From NCBI GenBank assembly GCA_964611035.1, contig CAZSWT010000007.1, forward strand, positions 19,806 through 83,805: a DNA stretch of 64,000 bases, in the 5' to 3' direction. The position numbers and the translations under genes are program-made. The notes beneath the pieces are model-generated. The model was not told the origin of the DNA. It worked only from the letters and a program-made list of their open reading frames with translations, and made no database searches. This document shows positions 9,245 to 17,977 of the stretch, piece after piece (position 1 is the stretch's first letter; each line of letters begins with the position of its first letter). The stretch is from B33-G16 sp964611035 (GTDB taxonomy: Bacteria; Desulfobacterota; DSM-4660; Desulfatiglandales; B25-G16).

Positions 9245-9898
9245 TTAAAGACCCACATTCTCTTTGTCCTCTTCTACATTCCACAAGCAGAAATTCTTAA
9301 GGATGGTCAAGCCTGGAGGCCCACTCTTTTCTGGATGAAACTGCACTGCAAGCAAGTTTCTTTTACCTATTACACTGGCAAAGGAGATTCCATAATTAGT
9401 TGTGCCAATGATTGTCTCTGTGTCTCTGGGGGCTGGAAAATAGCTGTGAACAAAATAAAACTCACTTTCTGGGCCAACACCTTTAAAGAGTGGGTGGAGC
9501 CTTTTAATTTTTATTTGATTCCAACCCATATGGGGCACCTTGAGTTTTTTGCCATCATCTGAGAGGAGCGGCGTAGGAAAACGTTTTACCGTACCTTGGA
9601 GCAATCCGAGACAGGTTGTCTGGTTCTCCTCACTCTCTTCAAGAATTATCTGGGTGCCCAGGCAAATTCCTAAAAATGGTTTTCCAGATTTAAAGATAGT
9701 ATATAGTGTTCGATCAAGCCCTGTTCTTTTTAAATCCTGCATTGCCTGACCTGCAGAGCCAACACCTGGGAAAATAACCCTATCAGCATCTAATATCTCC
9801 TTTACCCTGTGGGTAATTCGACATTCAAATCCAAGATGGTTTATGGCCCGAGCAACACTTGTAAGATTTCCGGCCTTATAATCAATAATGGCAATCAT
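9245..9898 (-). CDS. hisH: Imidazole glycerol phosphate synthase glutaminase subunit HisH
   Basis: 217 aa from the chosen ATG. Class I glutamine amidotransferase that supplies ammonia to HisF in histidine synthesis. Seen: IAIIDYKAGNL at the N-terminus, VIFPGVGSA oxyanion loop, the nucleophile motif FLGICLGTQ (Cys about 80), KVPHMGWNQ, HSYF, and the catalytic pair in QFHPEKSG. A longer reading could start at 9913, inside the end of guaA, but a GGAG sits 11 nt before the ATG at 9898 and the family normally begins MIAIIDY, so the later start is preferred. It directly follows guaA. No hisF or other his gene is in the window. Confidence 0.92.
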   Translation of the reverse strand: MIAIIDYKAGNLTSVARAINHLGFECRITHRVKEILDADRVIFPGVGSAGQAMQDLKRTGLDRTLYTIFKSGKPFLGICLGTQIILEESEENQTTCLGLLQGTVKRFPTPLLSDDGKKLKVPHMGWNQIKIKRLHPLFKGVGPESEFYFVHSYFPAPRDTETIIGTTNYGISFASVIGKRNLLAVQFHPEKSGPPGLTILKNFCLWNVEEDKENVGL

Positions 9899-9903
9899 AG
9901 GCT

Positions 9904-11433
9904 TTACTCCCATTCTATTGTGCTGGGTGGTTTTGAGCTGATATCATAGGTTACTCTATTAATACCCCTGACCTCATTGATAATCCGGTTTGAAATCCTG
10001 CCCAGCAGTGCATAGGGAAGCCTGGCCCAATCAGCAGTCATAGCATCAAGGCTCGTTACAGCCCTTATAACGACACTATGTTCATAGGTCCGTTTATCAC
10101 CCATAATTCCAACACTTTTTAGAGGCAAAAGTATGGCAAAAGATTGCCACAGTTTTCCATAATAGTTGTTTTTTATAATTTCTGTTATCAAAATATCATC
10201 TGCCTGTCGTACAATAGATAGACGCCGTGGCGTTACCTCTCCAATAATTCGTACAGCCAGCCCAGGGCCTGGGAAGGGATGGCGAAGTAGTATATCATCA
10301 GGCAGTCCAAGTTCTTTACCTAAAAGTCTGACCTCATCCTTAAAAAGATGCTTTAGAGGCTCAATGAGACTAAGACGCATCTTTTTAGGAAGCCCTCCGA
10401 CATTATGATGGGATTTGATAACTGCTGACGGTCCTCCAAAAGCAGACCTGGATTCAATCAGGTCTGGATAGAGTGTCCCCTGCGCTAAAAAGCCAACACC
10501 CTTGATCTTTAAGGCCTCATCTTCAAATACCCTAATGAAAGTTCTGCCTATGATCCGCCTTTTCCTTTCAGGGTCCACCACACCTCTGAGTGGTTCCAGG
10601 AATTTCTTTCTTGCATTGATGAATCTAAGACTGCTCCTAAAATAGCGTTTGAATAAACTTTTAATCCTTTCTCCTTCATCTTTTCTTAAAAGGCCGTTGT
10701 CTACAAAGATACAGGTCAATTGTTTATCAATAGCCCTATTGAGAAGAACAGCCGCAACTGAGGAATCTACCCCACCGCTTAACCCCAAAATAACCTTTTT
10801 TTCTCCAACTTCCCCTTTTATCTCATCTATCGTTTTTTTGATAAAGGATTTCATCGTCCATGTCTTTTTGCAGCCACACACCCTAAAAAGAAAGTTTGTT
10901 AACATCTTCTTTCCCTCAAGTGTATGGATGACCTCCGGGTGGAATTGCAGGCCATAAAGTTTCTTTTGACTATTTTCAACGGCAGCTATTTTGGTATTTT
11001 CTGTGGAGGCCGTTACCTTAAATCCATATGGCAAACGAGAAATAGAATCCCCATGGCTCATCCAGCAGGGTGTTATTGTATTAGTTCCATAAAAAACACC
11101 TTTTTGGTCACGTATATTTAGCTCAGCAAGGCCATATTCTCTTCTTCGGGCACTATCGACCTTACCACCCAAGCTACCTATCATATACTGCATGCCGTAG
11201 CATATACCAAGTATGGGGATGTTTAGATTGAAGATCTGTGGATCTACTTTGGGACTGTTTTTTTCATATATACTTGCCGGTCCTCCTGAGAGTATTATAC
11301 CTTCAGGCTCCAAGGACCTAATGTTCGATAATGCTATGTCTGGAGGCTCTATCTGACAGTAAACGTGATGCTCTCTCACCCTCCGGGCAATGAGCTGGTT
11401 GTACTGGGAGCCGAAGTCAATAATTAAGATCAC
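9904..11433 (-). CDS. guaA: GMP synthase (glutamine-hydrolysing)
   Basis: 509 aa, normal length. Converts XMP to GMP with glutamine and ATP. Domains in order: N-terminal class I amidotransferase (IIDFGSQYNQLIARRVRE; nucleophile loop ILGICYGMQYM, Cys about 79; catalytic His-Glu in LQFHPEV), the ATP pyrophosphatase P-loop LGLSGGVDSSVAA (about 215-227), and the C-terminal dimerisation domain ending in VTYDISSKPPSTIEWE, the classic GuaA terminus. It is followed immediately by hisH (adjacent, likely coupled translation). The 654 nt upstream are AT-rich and without a convincing gene. Confidence 0.97.
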   Translation of the reverse strand: MILIIDFGSQYNQLIARRVREHHVYCQIEPPDIALSNIRSLEPEGIILSGGPASIYEKNSPKVDPQIFNLNIPILGICYGMQYMIGSLGGKVDSARRREYGLAELNIRDQKGVFYGTNTITPCWMSHGDSISRLPYGFKVTASTENTKIAAVENSQKKLYGLQFHPEVIHTLEGKKMLTNFLFRVCGCKKTWTMKSFIKKTIDEIKGEVGEKKVILGLSGGVDSSVAAVLLNRAIDKQLTCIFVDNGLLRKDEGERIKSLFKRYFRSSLRFINARKKFLEPLRGVVDPERKRRIIGRTFIRVFEDEALKIKGVGFLAQGTLYPDLIESRSAFGGPSAVIKSHHNVGGLPKKMRLSLIEPLKHLFKDEVRLLGKELGLPDDILLRHPFPGPGLAVRIIGEVTPRRLSIVRQADDILITEIIKNNYYGKLWQSFAILLPLKSVGIMGDKRTYEHSVVIRAVTSLDAMTADWARLPYALLGRISNRIINEVRGINRVTYDISSKPPSTIEWE

Positions 11434-12035
11434 CTAACGAATCCTTTCTAACATTCACTACTTTGTTGTGAAAAATTAGGATAATACAAGAATAAACTAT
11501 TTATGCAAAATATAAAATCACTTTGCAATAATATATGAGGTCCTGCAAGCGAAACTTAAAAAAGGAAATCCTATGCAATCAAGTTGATTGTATTTGATCT
11601 TAATTTTTAGGCCAATATATAAATTTACTAGATCTGTTAATTACCCAAGAAGTACTTTTTTTACAATATTATCCGAGAGAAGTGCATACCCTTGGGATGT
11701 ATTGCCGAAGATCCGGCTAAAGGAATAGCCCAAAGTCCTTATAGAATGAATAGTGATATCGTATGACGTGGAAAATAGAATGGGCTAACGGTTTTGAGTC
11801 TGGTAGGGAGGAAGCTCATATCGCTGCCCAGGAGTTATTAGCAGACAGCTATTTCTTGTTAAAACAGGCAGGTAAAGTTACCCAGGCCAATTCTCGGACA
11901 TCTGTAGGTATATTTCCAGGACCTTATGTTGAAACCCAATGCTTCTCGTTTCTTAAAAACGGTTAACATCCGAATTAAAACAGTTACTATGGGCACCTTT
12001 GAAATCCGCTAGTAAGATTATATACCGTGATGTGT
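11434..12035. other. AT-rich intergenic stretch, no supported gene
   Basis: About 600 nt between guaA and the small decaying genes. I see no homology, tRNA or strong hairpin. A 67-codon reading frame at 11763-11966 on the plus strand has no recognisable features and is not called. The part nearest guaA should contain its promoter, but no consensus pair stands out. Confidence 0.5.
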
Positions 12036-12360
12036 CTATATTGATTCGAGAAAAAGAATAGTATGGCCTTGACTAGTATGTTTCCATTTAAATTCCGCCT
12101 TCACCGACCCCAAAGTCTGAGATCCTAGTATGTACACCTGCTTTCTTTAAAACCGCATCAGGAGAAAATGGCCCTGACACTGTGAACATTCCTTCTGTCA
12201 AGGAGACCTCAATTGACAAAGCCTTGTGTTCAAGGTGAATTACGGTTATTTCTCCCTTCGTATGGTGAACTCTCTCAACAGCACAGGATCTGAAGCAGAC
12301 AAAAGAAGATAACAAGATTACAGATCCCAATAACGCCATGTAGAAGCAATACCCTTTCAT
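12036..12360 (-). pseudogene. Small secreted protein, probably frameshifted near its 3' end
   Basis: The frame open from 12360 to 12088 encodes 90 aa with an N-terminal hydrophobic signal (MALLGSVILLSSFVC) followed by a short beta-rich domain (GEITVIHLEHKALSIEV, FTVSGPFSPDAVLKKAG, ISDFGVG). RBS AGAGGG precedes the ATG. It ends abruptly after VGEGGI. In the neighbouring frame, from about 12110 down to a stop at 12036, the sequence continues SVKAEFKWKHTSQGHTILF, which reads as a natural continuation of a DFxVGDxVxVKW-type domain. I therefore infer a one-base indel around 12100. The family is not named here; a short periplasmic protein is likely. Confidence 0.5.
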
Positions 12361-12536
12361 CTAGATACCCTCTGTGGTAATAATTGCACAAAGGAAAGAT
12401 GAAACCAAAGCAAAACTAATTGCCCACTACGATTTTGGTTGGGCTGGTGTGCAGAAAAGTCGAGATAGCGACGTGAGCAGCATTGGTGATTTATTCGGGG
12501 AGTAGACCATCGTGCCATAAACAAATCTATGCTCGT

Positions 12537-12689
12537 TTATTTTCGAGGTGGTATCTCTGTGCCGCAAAATTTGCACCTCACGGTTTGCCTTTTTTTGCTT
12601 GGGGGAATCACATTGCCTCTTTTGCACTTAGGGCATGTCCGGGCAAGGTGCAATATAGTGCCTATTACAGCAGTGAAAAATGGATTCAT
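12537..12689 (-). CDS. 50-aa zinc-ribbon protein
   Basis: A short gene of 50 codons. After an N-terminal hydrophobic stretch (MNPFFTAVIGTILHLA) it has two Cys pairs, CPKC (19-22) and CKFCG (39-43), separated by a basic linker; this is a treble-clef/zinc-ribbon pattern. An AGGAG lies 13 nt upstream of the ATG, somewhat far. Such stand-alone ribbons are often nucleic-acid or protein binding; no specific role can be given. It sits among small decaying minus-strand genes. Confidence 0.5.
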   Translation of the reverse strand: MNPFFTAVIGTILHLARTCPKCKRGNVIPPSKKRQTVRCKFCGTEIPPRK

Positions 12690-12810
12690 AATCTTTGTTT
12701 ATCTCCTTTGCAACATCGAATAGATCTTTGACCTTGTTGCGTTTGGCTGTTTGCTGGTGCTCGAGTTTCATGCATGGCCATCGCTCCCTTGATTTCTCTT
12801 TTTATCCCTC

Positions 12811-13104
12811 TTATTCATTGCTGAGCGAGGGACGATCTTTGGACGTTGATCTTTTATTAGGCAAATTGGCTGTCTTGTACACGAGATCGGACTTAAAGAT
12901 CGAAATTATAAGGTACAGCGACGTGACGTCTAGCTCAAAGCCATTAAAGCCCAACTCTTTCAAGTTTCTGTTTAACTCCTGAAGGCTTAGAGAGGGTTGC
13001 TCCGCAATAATGAGGGCCACGTGCTCAATAAAATCGGGAATTAAAGTTACCTCCATCCCTTTGTTTGCCAAGTGCTTCATAAGAATTTTTACGTGTCGTT
13101 TCAC
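12811..13104 (-). CDS. Paralogous ~100-aa protein of unknown function (copy 1 of STAS-linked module)
   Basis: 97 aa, GTG start with GAGG 8 nt upstream. It is clearly related to the gene at 15947-16249: both share ILxxHLxxKGMEVTxIPDFI near the N-terminus, SxQELxRxLxxLG in the middle, and ELDxxTLYL near the C-terminus. The family is all-helical in appearance and not recognised. Immediately upstream on the same strand is a broken STAS-domain gene (13310-13426), matching the intact STAS + partner pair at 15.9-16.6 kb, so the two genes form a duplicated module. The C-terminal 20 residues are polar and low complexity. Confidence 0.7.
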   Translation of the reverse strand: MKRHVKILMKHLANKGMEVTLIPDFIEHVALIIAEQPSLSLQELNRNLKELGFNGFELDVTSLYLIISIFKSDLVYKTANLPNKRSTSKDRPSLSNE

Positions 13105-13309
13105 CTCTTAATCCTCTTCGCAAGAAGATGATTGGGGAATGGTAATCTCAGATCGTGATTTCGGGTGTAGGACAGAAACAGTGATGTCGTAAAGAAGTAT
13201 TGCCTTTGTGGGAATCATTTGGATTGAATTCGTACCTTTAAATATAATCTACAAATTTTTTCCTTTCCGGATGGTTTGTTTCTATGAAAAACTGGGGCCC
13301 AGGATCGCA

Positions 13310-13426
13310 CTATAATCTTAAAATGGAAAGAAGTTCTTGGGCCGATGTTGCATCGAAATCACCCCGTAATCCCAAAATTATTACTTCACCAGCTCTTTGG
13401 ATTGAGCTCTCAAAATTTGTCGCCAT
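13310..13426 (-). pseudogene. Remnant of STAS-domain gene
   Basis: From an ATG at 13426 with a GGAG 8 nt upstream, 38 codons are open before a TAG. The translation (start MATNFESSIQRAG, then LGLRGDFDATSAQELLSIL) matches the first 38 residues of the STAS protein at 16270-16614 (MAKDFKISIQMKG, LKLRGDFDGTSAHELLNVL). Beyond the stop the same frame gives GPQFFIETN, comparable to the beta-strand after the first helix, then degenerates with further stops before the next gene starts at 13104. So the STAS half of this module copy is inactivated while its partner gene remains open. Confidence 0.65.
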
Positions 13427-13566
13427 GATATATCTCCACCCTAAGAGAAACCGCACTGTGATTGTTGAAATGCCGCCACCACATGTTCCGTCTCATCCAC
13501 CACACACAATACCCCCAAATGGAAAAAGATGATAACAATGATTACACTAAAAATTAACCCCTTTTC

Positions 13567-14604
13567 TCATTTCACAACTCCCTCCTCCCTTCTCAGATCG
13601 AGCAGCGGAAGGATATTTTTTTGGTCCGCGTCGATGATGAACTTACTTCCCAGACTCGGGAAAAGATCCTTCAAGGACTCAAGATATATCCGTCTCTTGG
13701 TGACATCCTTTGCCTTCGCATACTCGGCATAGAGCGCGAGAAACCGGGCCGCATCGCCCTTGGCCCTGTTGATCCTGTCAAGGGCGTAGCCTTCGGCGGA
13801 CTTGATCGTTTTTTCCGCATTACCTTTAGCTGCGGGGATGGCCTTGTTGTACTCCTTCCTGGCATTGTAAATCATTCTCTCCTTTTCCTGGACCGCCTGA
13901 TTCACCTCGTTAAATGACGGTTGAACCGGCTCAGGCACATTGGTCTTTTTCATCTCGATGGTGACCACATTTATGCCGGTTTCGGCTTCATCCAGCTCCT
14001 TTTGCAGGAGCACATTTGCCTGGTTGGCAATTTCCTCCCGCTTGCTAATGACCTCGTTGATGCTCCTGTCTCCCACTACCAGTCTCATGGTGGCCTCGGC
14101 AAGGTCCCTCAAGGTGGATTTTACATCCCTCACCTTGAAGAGGTATTTATAGGGGTCTTTGATTCGGTACTGGACTATCCAGGGCACAACAGCTACATTC
14201 AGATCGCCGGTAAGCATGAGTGATTCACCCAGATAGGCGCTGGACCTGGCGTACTGGGTCCTCACCCCGGGTTGCATAGTCCTCAGACCGAATTCCTCTT
14301 TGTACACAAGCCTCACCTTGACCTTGGTAAGCTTTTCTATTCCCCGGGGGAGCTTGAAACTGAGCCCTGGAGAGGTGGTTCTCACATACCTGCCGAACCG
14401 CTGTATTATGCCAACCTCATCAACGCCAATGGTAAAAAATGATGAAGACAGAATAATGATAAGAATGACGACTGCAATGAGAATCCAGAGGCCGGGAACT
14501 TTCCCTTTTAATCCCTTGAATTTTTCTATGATGTCATCTACCTGCGGTGGGTTACCACCCCTGCCCGTCTTTTGCTTTTGTAGCTTGTCCCAGTCCCACG
14601 CCAT
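13567..14604 (-). CDS. hflK: HflK, membrane regulator of FtsH protease (SPFH/band 7)
   Basis: 345 aa from the ATG at 14604, which lies 9 nt after a perfect AAGGAGG; an upstream TTG is not needed. N-terminal MAWDWDKLQKQK and a Gly-rich linker, one transmembrane helix (about 38-60), then the band 7/SPFH domain beginning VGIIQRFGRYV, and a C-terminal coiled coil (AIPAAKGNAEKTIKSAEGYA). HflK pairs with HflC in the inner membrane to modulate FtsH. No hflC follows; the next genes downstream are unrelated, so the pair is split or HflC lies elsewhere. Confidence 0.93.
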   Translation of the reverse strand: MAWDWDKLQKQKTGRGGNPPQVDDIIEKFKGLKGKVPGLWILIAVVILIIILSSSFFTIGVDEVGIIQRFGRYVRTTSPGLSFKLPRGIEKLTKVKVRLVYKEEFGLRTMQPGVRTQYARSSAYLGESLMLTGDLNVAVVPWIVQYRIKDPYKYLFKVRDVKSTLRDLAEATMRLVVGDRSINEVISKREEIANQANVLLQKELDEAETGINVVTIEMKKTNVPEPVQPSFNEVNQAVQEKERMIYNARKEYNKAIPAAKGNAEKTIKSAEGYALDRINRAKGDAARFLALYAEYAKAKDVTKRRIYLESLKDLFPSLGSKFIIDADQKNILPLLDLRREEGVVK

Positions 14605-14656
14605 GGATTGCAACCTCCTTGTTATATATGTATAAAAATCCAGATTTCACTTTAGC

Positions 14657-14686
14657 AAATAACCCCGATGCCTTGCCTCAGGGTTA
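14657..14686. terminator. Possible terminator hairpin downstream of pnt remnant
   Basis: A 7-bp inverted repeat ATAACCC / GGGTTAT with a 15-nt loop, lying just downstream (minus strand) of the pntB remnant and upstream of hflK. No long U tract follows, so it may act only weakly. Confidence 0.3.
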
Positions 14687-14798
14687 TGCATGAAAGAAAC
14701 TATCTTTTTCCAAATTGAGTTTCTCAGGAGCAACAATTTCAAATGAATAAACGGTGCAAAGCAGCATTACATTATTAAGATAAATGGTTTTCCGTAGC

Positions 14799-14981
14799 CT
14801 ATAGAACACCTATCAAAGCACCCAGGGTTTCCTTGGCATTACCAAAGAGTTTAACGGTGTTGTACATCTCGTAAAGCGTGTTTTCCACGCCAGAGTAACT
14901 GGGTTTTTCATCAATGTTGCATACCACAACAGCCTTTGCTTCGTGCGTCATGAGGATCTGCATTCCCGATATAGGCGTTCC
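14799..14981 (-). pseudogene. pntB: pntB 3' fragment (NAD(P) transhydrogenase beta subunit)
   Basis: About 60 codons continuing in the same frame right after the pntA stop codon: TPISGMQIL, AVVVCNIDEKPSYSGVENT and VKLFGNAKETL match the extreme C-terminus of PntB (the NADP-binding domain III, SPIAGMP...GYAGV.NPLF...LFGDAK). The rest of pntB and the membrane subunit pntAb are missing, so a deletion has fused the 3' ends of pntA and pntB. Confidence 0.8.
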
Positions 14982-15899
14982 TTATCTCGTTGTATTTCGA
15001 CTCCTAATCAGGAAACTGAATCTTTTAATATCCTTTTCCATTGCCTTGAGCGCACCCTTGAAAACTATCTTTCCTTGATAAGTGACAAGGGAGTGTTTGA
15101 CAATTTCATCATCTAAATCGAACGCGTCGAGACTGTTTTTAAATAGGTTCTCTATATAGCAATAAAGGTTGTTTGCGTAAAGCCAGCTTGAGTGAAGAGG
15201 CATTAATCCGGGAATATTTGCAATTCCGCAGACGAAAACACCGTACTTTTTAGCAACCCACCCTGCTTCAGTTGCTGCGCAATTGCCACCCTGGTCAATG
15301 GAGTCATCCATAATTACGCTCCCTGGCTTCATTCTCGCTACCATTTCTTCGGTAATGAGTACAGGTGCAACTTCACCAGGAACCAGAGAGCTTAAAATAA
15401 CAATATCAGCCCGCTCTATGCATGACATAAGAAACTCTCGTTCTTTTTCCAGCCATTCGCCCGGCAATGCTTTAGCATAACCACCTTCGCCAATGACAAG
15501 CTCTGGAGGAATATCGAATCCTATCGCATTGACGCCAAGAGCTTCGGCTTCCTTTCGTGCATCTTCCCGAATATCCACAGCCTCAATAACACCGCCCAGC
15601 CTTTTGGCGGTAGCGATTGCCTGGAGTCCAACCACCCCGGCACCAATGACTAAAAATTTAGCCGGTGGCACTGTACCAATAGCCGTATCGATCATCGGAA
15701 CAAACTTTGGCATGAAATTGGCGGCAATTAGCACTGCTCTGTAGCCGGTAACTGTGCTCATCGAAGTCAATGCATCCATTCTCTGGGCGCGCGGGATTCG
15801 CGGTATACCGTCCATGGTAAAGGAGGTGATATTTTTATCCCGCAGCATTTTAATCATATCGTGATTAGCGGGGGCTGCTGGATGCAAGAAAGTGACCAA
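14982..15899 (-). pseudogene. pntA: N-terminally truncated pntA (NAD(P) transhydrogenase alpha subunit)
   Basis: 305 codons matching the alpha-1 subunit, NAD-binding domain I: VTFLHPAAPANHD, DGIPRIPRAQRMDAL, the Rossmann loop FLVIGAGVVGLQAIATAKRLG, SIDQGGNCAATE, and the conserved end SLVTYQGKIVFKG. The first roughly 90 residues of a normal PntA are absent; a TAA stop lies in frame four codons before the apparent TTG start. Together with the pntB fragment it shows the proton-translocating transhydrogenase locus has been lost by deletions at both ends. It probably makes no functional enzyme. Confidence 0.8.
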
Positions 15900-15946
15900 T
15901 GCGATTCCTTAGCCCTCAAAGCGATTGTGGGTATCTCGTGGGGGTG

Positions 15947-16249
15947 TTAGCACCCACCGAATTTCCTCGGCACACTTGGAGAACATGCCTCCTTCAGATC
16001 AACCCAGCGGATCAGCAGATCGGCAACCTCCGGATCAAAGGTCGCCAAAAGGAGATATAAGGTAGCGGCATCCAGTTCAACGTCATCCCAGCCCAACACC
16101 TGAAGGTGCCTAGCCAGTTCCTGAACGCTCATACCAGGATCTGCCAGGAGGGTCAGAGTCACGGTTTTGATAAAATCAGGAATGGAGGTGACTTCCATTC
16201 CCTTGTCGACCAAATGCTGTATCAGGATTCGTATGCGCTGCCCCACCAT
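15947..16249 (-). CDS. Paralogous ~100-aa protein of unknown function (copy 2 of STAS-linked module)
   Basis: 100 aa, RBS AAAGGAG before the ATG. It is homologous to the protein at 12811-13104 (shared KGMEVTxIPDFI, VQELxRHL, ELDAATLYLLL). It starts 20 nt after the STAS protein stops, so the two are almost certainly cotranslated. The family is unknown to me; a helical partner or regulator of the STAS protein is an inference from conserved pairing alone. Confidence 0.78.
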   Translation of the reverse strand: MVGQRIRILIQHLVDKGMEVTSIPDFIKTVTLTLLADPGMSVQELARHLQVLGWDDVELDAATLYLLLATFDPEVADLLIRWVDLKEACSPSVPRKFGGC

Positions 16250-16269
16250 CTACTCCTTTTTCAATCATA

Positions 16270-16614
16270 CTATTGGTTAGTTATTTCCGGTTGAGATGCT
16301 GGAGGTATGATCGATATGTTCAGGTCAAAGAGCATCTCTTTTTCTGGAGCCAAGCGGGATGCGTGCTCACCGATAAAGACCAGATCTAAGGATTTGCCTT
16401 TCAGGAGGTCAAAATTACTGTGAAAGACCTGCAGCCCGAAACGGTGTAGTGTTTTCAGGGAACCGGTATGGAGGTACACCTTTGAGCATGGTGCGCAAGA
16501 CCTTCTCAAGACGTTGAGCAGTTCATGGGCAGAGGTTCCGTCAAAGTCACCTCTTAATTTCAGGTGGACATCTTCACCTTTCATCTGAATAGAGATCTTG
16601 AAATCTTTTGCCAT
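16270..16614 (-). CDS. STAS-domain protein (anti-sigma factor antagonist-like)
   Basis: 114 aa, strong RBS GGGAGGG before the ATG. The fold pattern is STAS: LKLRGDFDGTSAHELLNVLRR (strand-helix), KVYLHTGSL (strand, where antagonists carry the phosphorylatable Ser/Thr), LDLVFIGEHASRLAP. A typical SpoIIAA DSSG motif is replaced by HTGSLKTLHRFG, so phospho-regulation is uncertain. It heads a two-gene unit with the 100-aa protein downstream; a decayed copy of the same pair lies at 12.8-13.4 kb. Confidence 0.75.
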   Translation of the reverse strand: MAKDFKISIQMKGEDVHLKLRGDFDGTSAHELLNVLRRSCAPCSKVYLHTGSLKTLHRFGLQVFHSNFDLLKGKSLDLVFIGEHASRLAPEKEMLFDLNISIIPPASQPEITNQ

Positions 16615-16908
16615 GGTTAACCCTCCCTGCTATCCGAATGTGTTCCGCCCTTATTCGATGCTTCTTTAAACTAAGGGGTTTTACCAGAGCACCATCAGTA
16701 CTGTCCCCTTCCAATTCCTTCGTTACCTGCGCTGCTACCAGGACAACGGGTGTGCTCTGGGATGCCCCTTAAATGCAAAATTGTATGGCGAATCTGTTCA
16801 TGTCGGCCATTCAAAGGCCGGCAAGGGTAAGGTTTAAAGAGCCCTTGCTGAACCGGTACAGTCTTCTTTTGATTCTCCCACTCTTTTTCCCTCTTGGACT
16901 GGCAACTC

Positions 16909-17340
16909 CTACTCATCAAGGTCGCCTGCTGCTTCCGGCTGATAGAGCACCTTTTCTATTTTCAGCCGCCTTCTTCCTGATGGAACATCCCACTCAACCA
17001 CACTTCCCTCCCTGTATCCCAGAACCGCGGAACCAATCGGTGCCAGGACAGAGACTTTTCTTTGGGAGAAATCAGCATTTAAGGGAAAGACCAAAGTGAA
17101 AGTCAATTTTTCGCCAGAATCAAGGTCGCGAAGTTGGACTTTTGAATCCATAGTGACAACATCAGCAGGGACATCCCTTGGATCAACTACATTCGCTCGA
17201 TCTAACTCGTCTATTAGGCGCTCAAAATTCTTTTTCTGCCATTCGTTTGAAGGATTAGCGAACTGTTGCAGGATATCCTCCAGGCGACGTCTATTGGGCT
17301 CAGTAATGTAGAGACTATAATCCGTTTCGTCTAATGCCAT
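16909..17340 (-). CDS. rnk: Rnk-like nucleoside diphosphate kinase regulator / GreA-GreB C-terminal domain protein
   Basis: 143 aa. The N-terminal coiled region (RRLEDILQQ...FERLIDELDRANVV) is followed by the FKBP-like Gre C-terminal domain: DVVTMDSKVQLRDL, KVSVLAPIGSAVLGYREG and the ending YQPEAAGD, all hallmarks of Rnk. Rnk binds RNA polymerase in the secondary channel region and influences nucleotide and polyphosphate pools in gammaproteobacteria. It appears monocistronic. Confidence 0.88.
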   Translation of the reverse strand: MALDETDYSLYITEPNRRRLEDILQQFANPSNEWQKKNFERLIDELDRANVVDPRDVPADVVTMDSKVQLRDLDSGEKLTFTLVFPLNADFSQRKVSVLAPIGSAVLGYREGSVVEWDVPSGRRRLKIEKVLYQPEAAGDLDE

Positions 17341-17977
17341 GGGAATAACGCTTTATTTTAAAAAGGCCCGTTGATGAAAAATAAAACCACCATCGAAAAA
17401 CTGGCCAAAATTTATATGAAAATGCCCTTAGGGTATGACCGAAAAAAATACGCTTATCACGTAACGGTGGGAATCCCTGTTGGGAAAGAATGCGCTCTTC
17501 GTTATAACCACCCACTCTGAATTTTTTCCAGAACCATCGCATTTCCTTCTTTGTTCCTGTGAAAAATCTTAATGGAGCCTGTTGAAGCACCACAAGCACA
17601 TATTTAACCCTTCGGCTAAGAGCATGTTTCATCTTTGCAACCCTTCTGTGACTTTCTTCCCGCTTTGCAAGAATCTCTATTTAGATTTTTCCCTTTGATG
17701 CCTAGCTAATCATCTTATACAAGAAAAGTCCTTCATCGGTTTGGGATCGCCATGAACAAGGATTCCTTTATGCGATCTAATTCCATTTCTCGACGATGTC
17801 GAGGATATATCTCTAAGCCAAAGAGCCCTTTTTCATTGAAAAATGCCGAACCTTTTCTCCGCAGGTCACTGATAATCGCTTCTCTTTTGTTATTTAAAGT
17901 TAAAGGAAATGTTATATGATTTGATAGAAATGTAAACCTCAAATGATTATCAGCATAGTAACAGGTATAAACTGATA
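17341..17977. other. Region without a supported gene
   Basis: About 640 nt. Two minus-strand reading frames (17315-17632, 105 codons, very basic and aromatic; 17733-17942, 69 codons) have no recognisable domain; the first also overlaps the start of rnk. I cannot support either, though a decayed gene is possible. Confidence 0.4.

Noticed and set aside
11763..11966. 67-codon plus-strand frame
   Set aside because: No RBS, no homology that I can see, in AT-rich DNA.
13284..13532. 82-codon plus-strand frame
   Set aside because: It is the antisense of the STAS-gene remnant, which has a clear homologue 3 kb away.
16695..16919. 74-codon minus-strand frame after rnk
   Set aside because: Low-complexity basic/polar residues, overlaps the rnk 3' end, no RBS.
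17315..17942. Two minus-strand frames (105 and 69 codons) upstream of rnk
   Set aside because: No recognisable domain; the first overlaps the rnk start. Left as non-coding.
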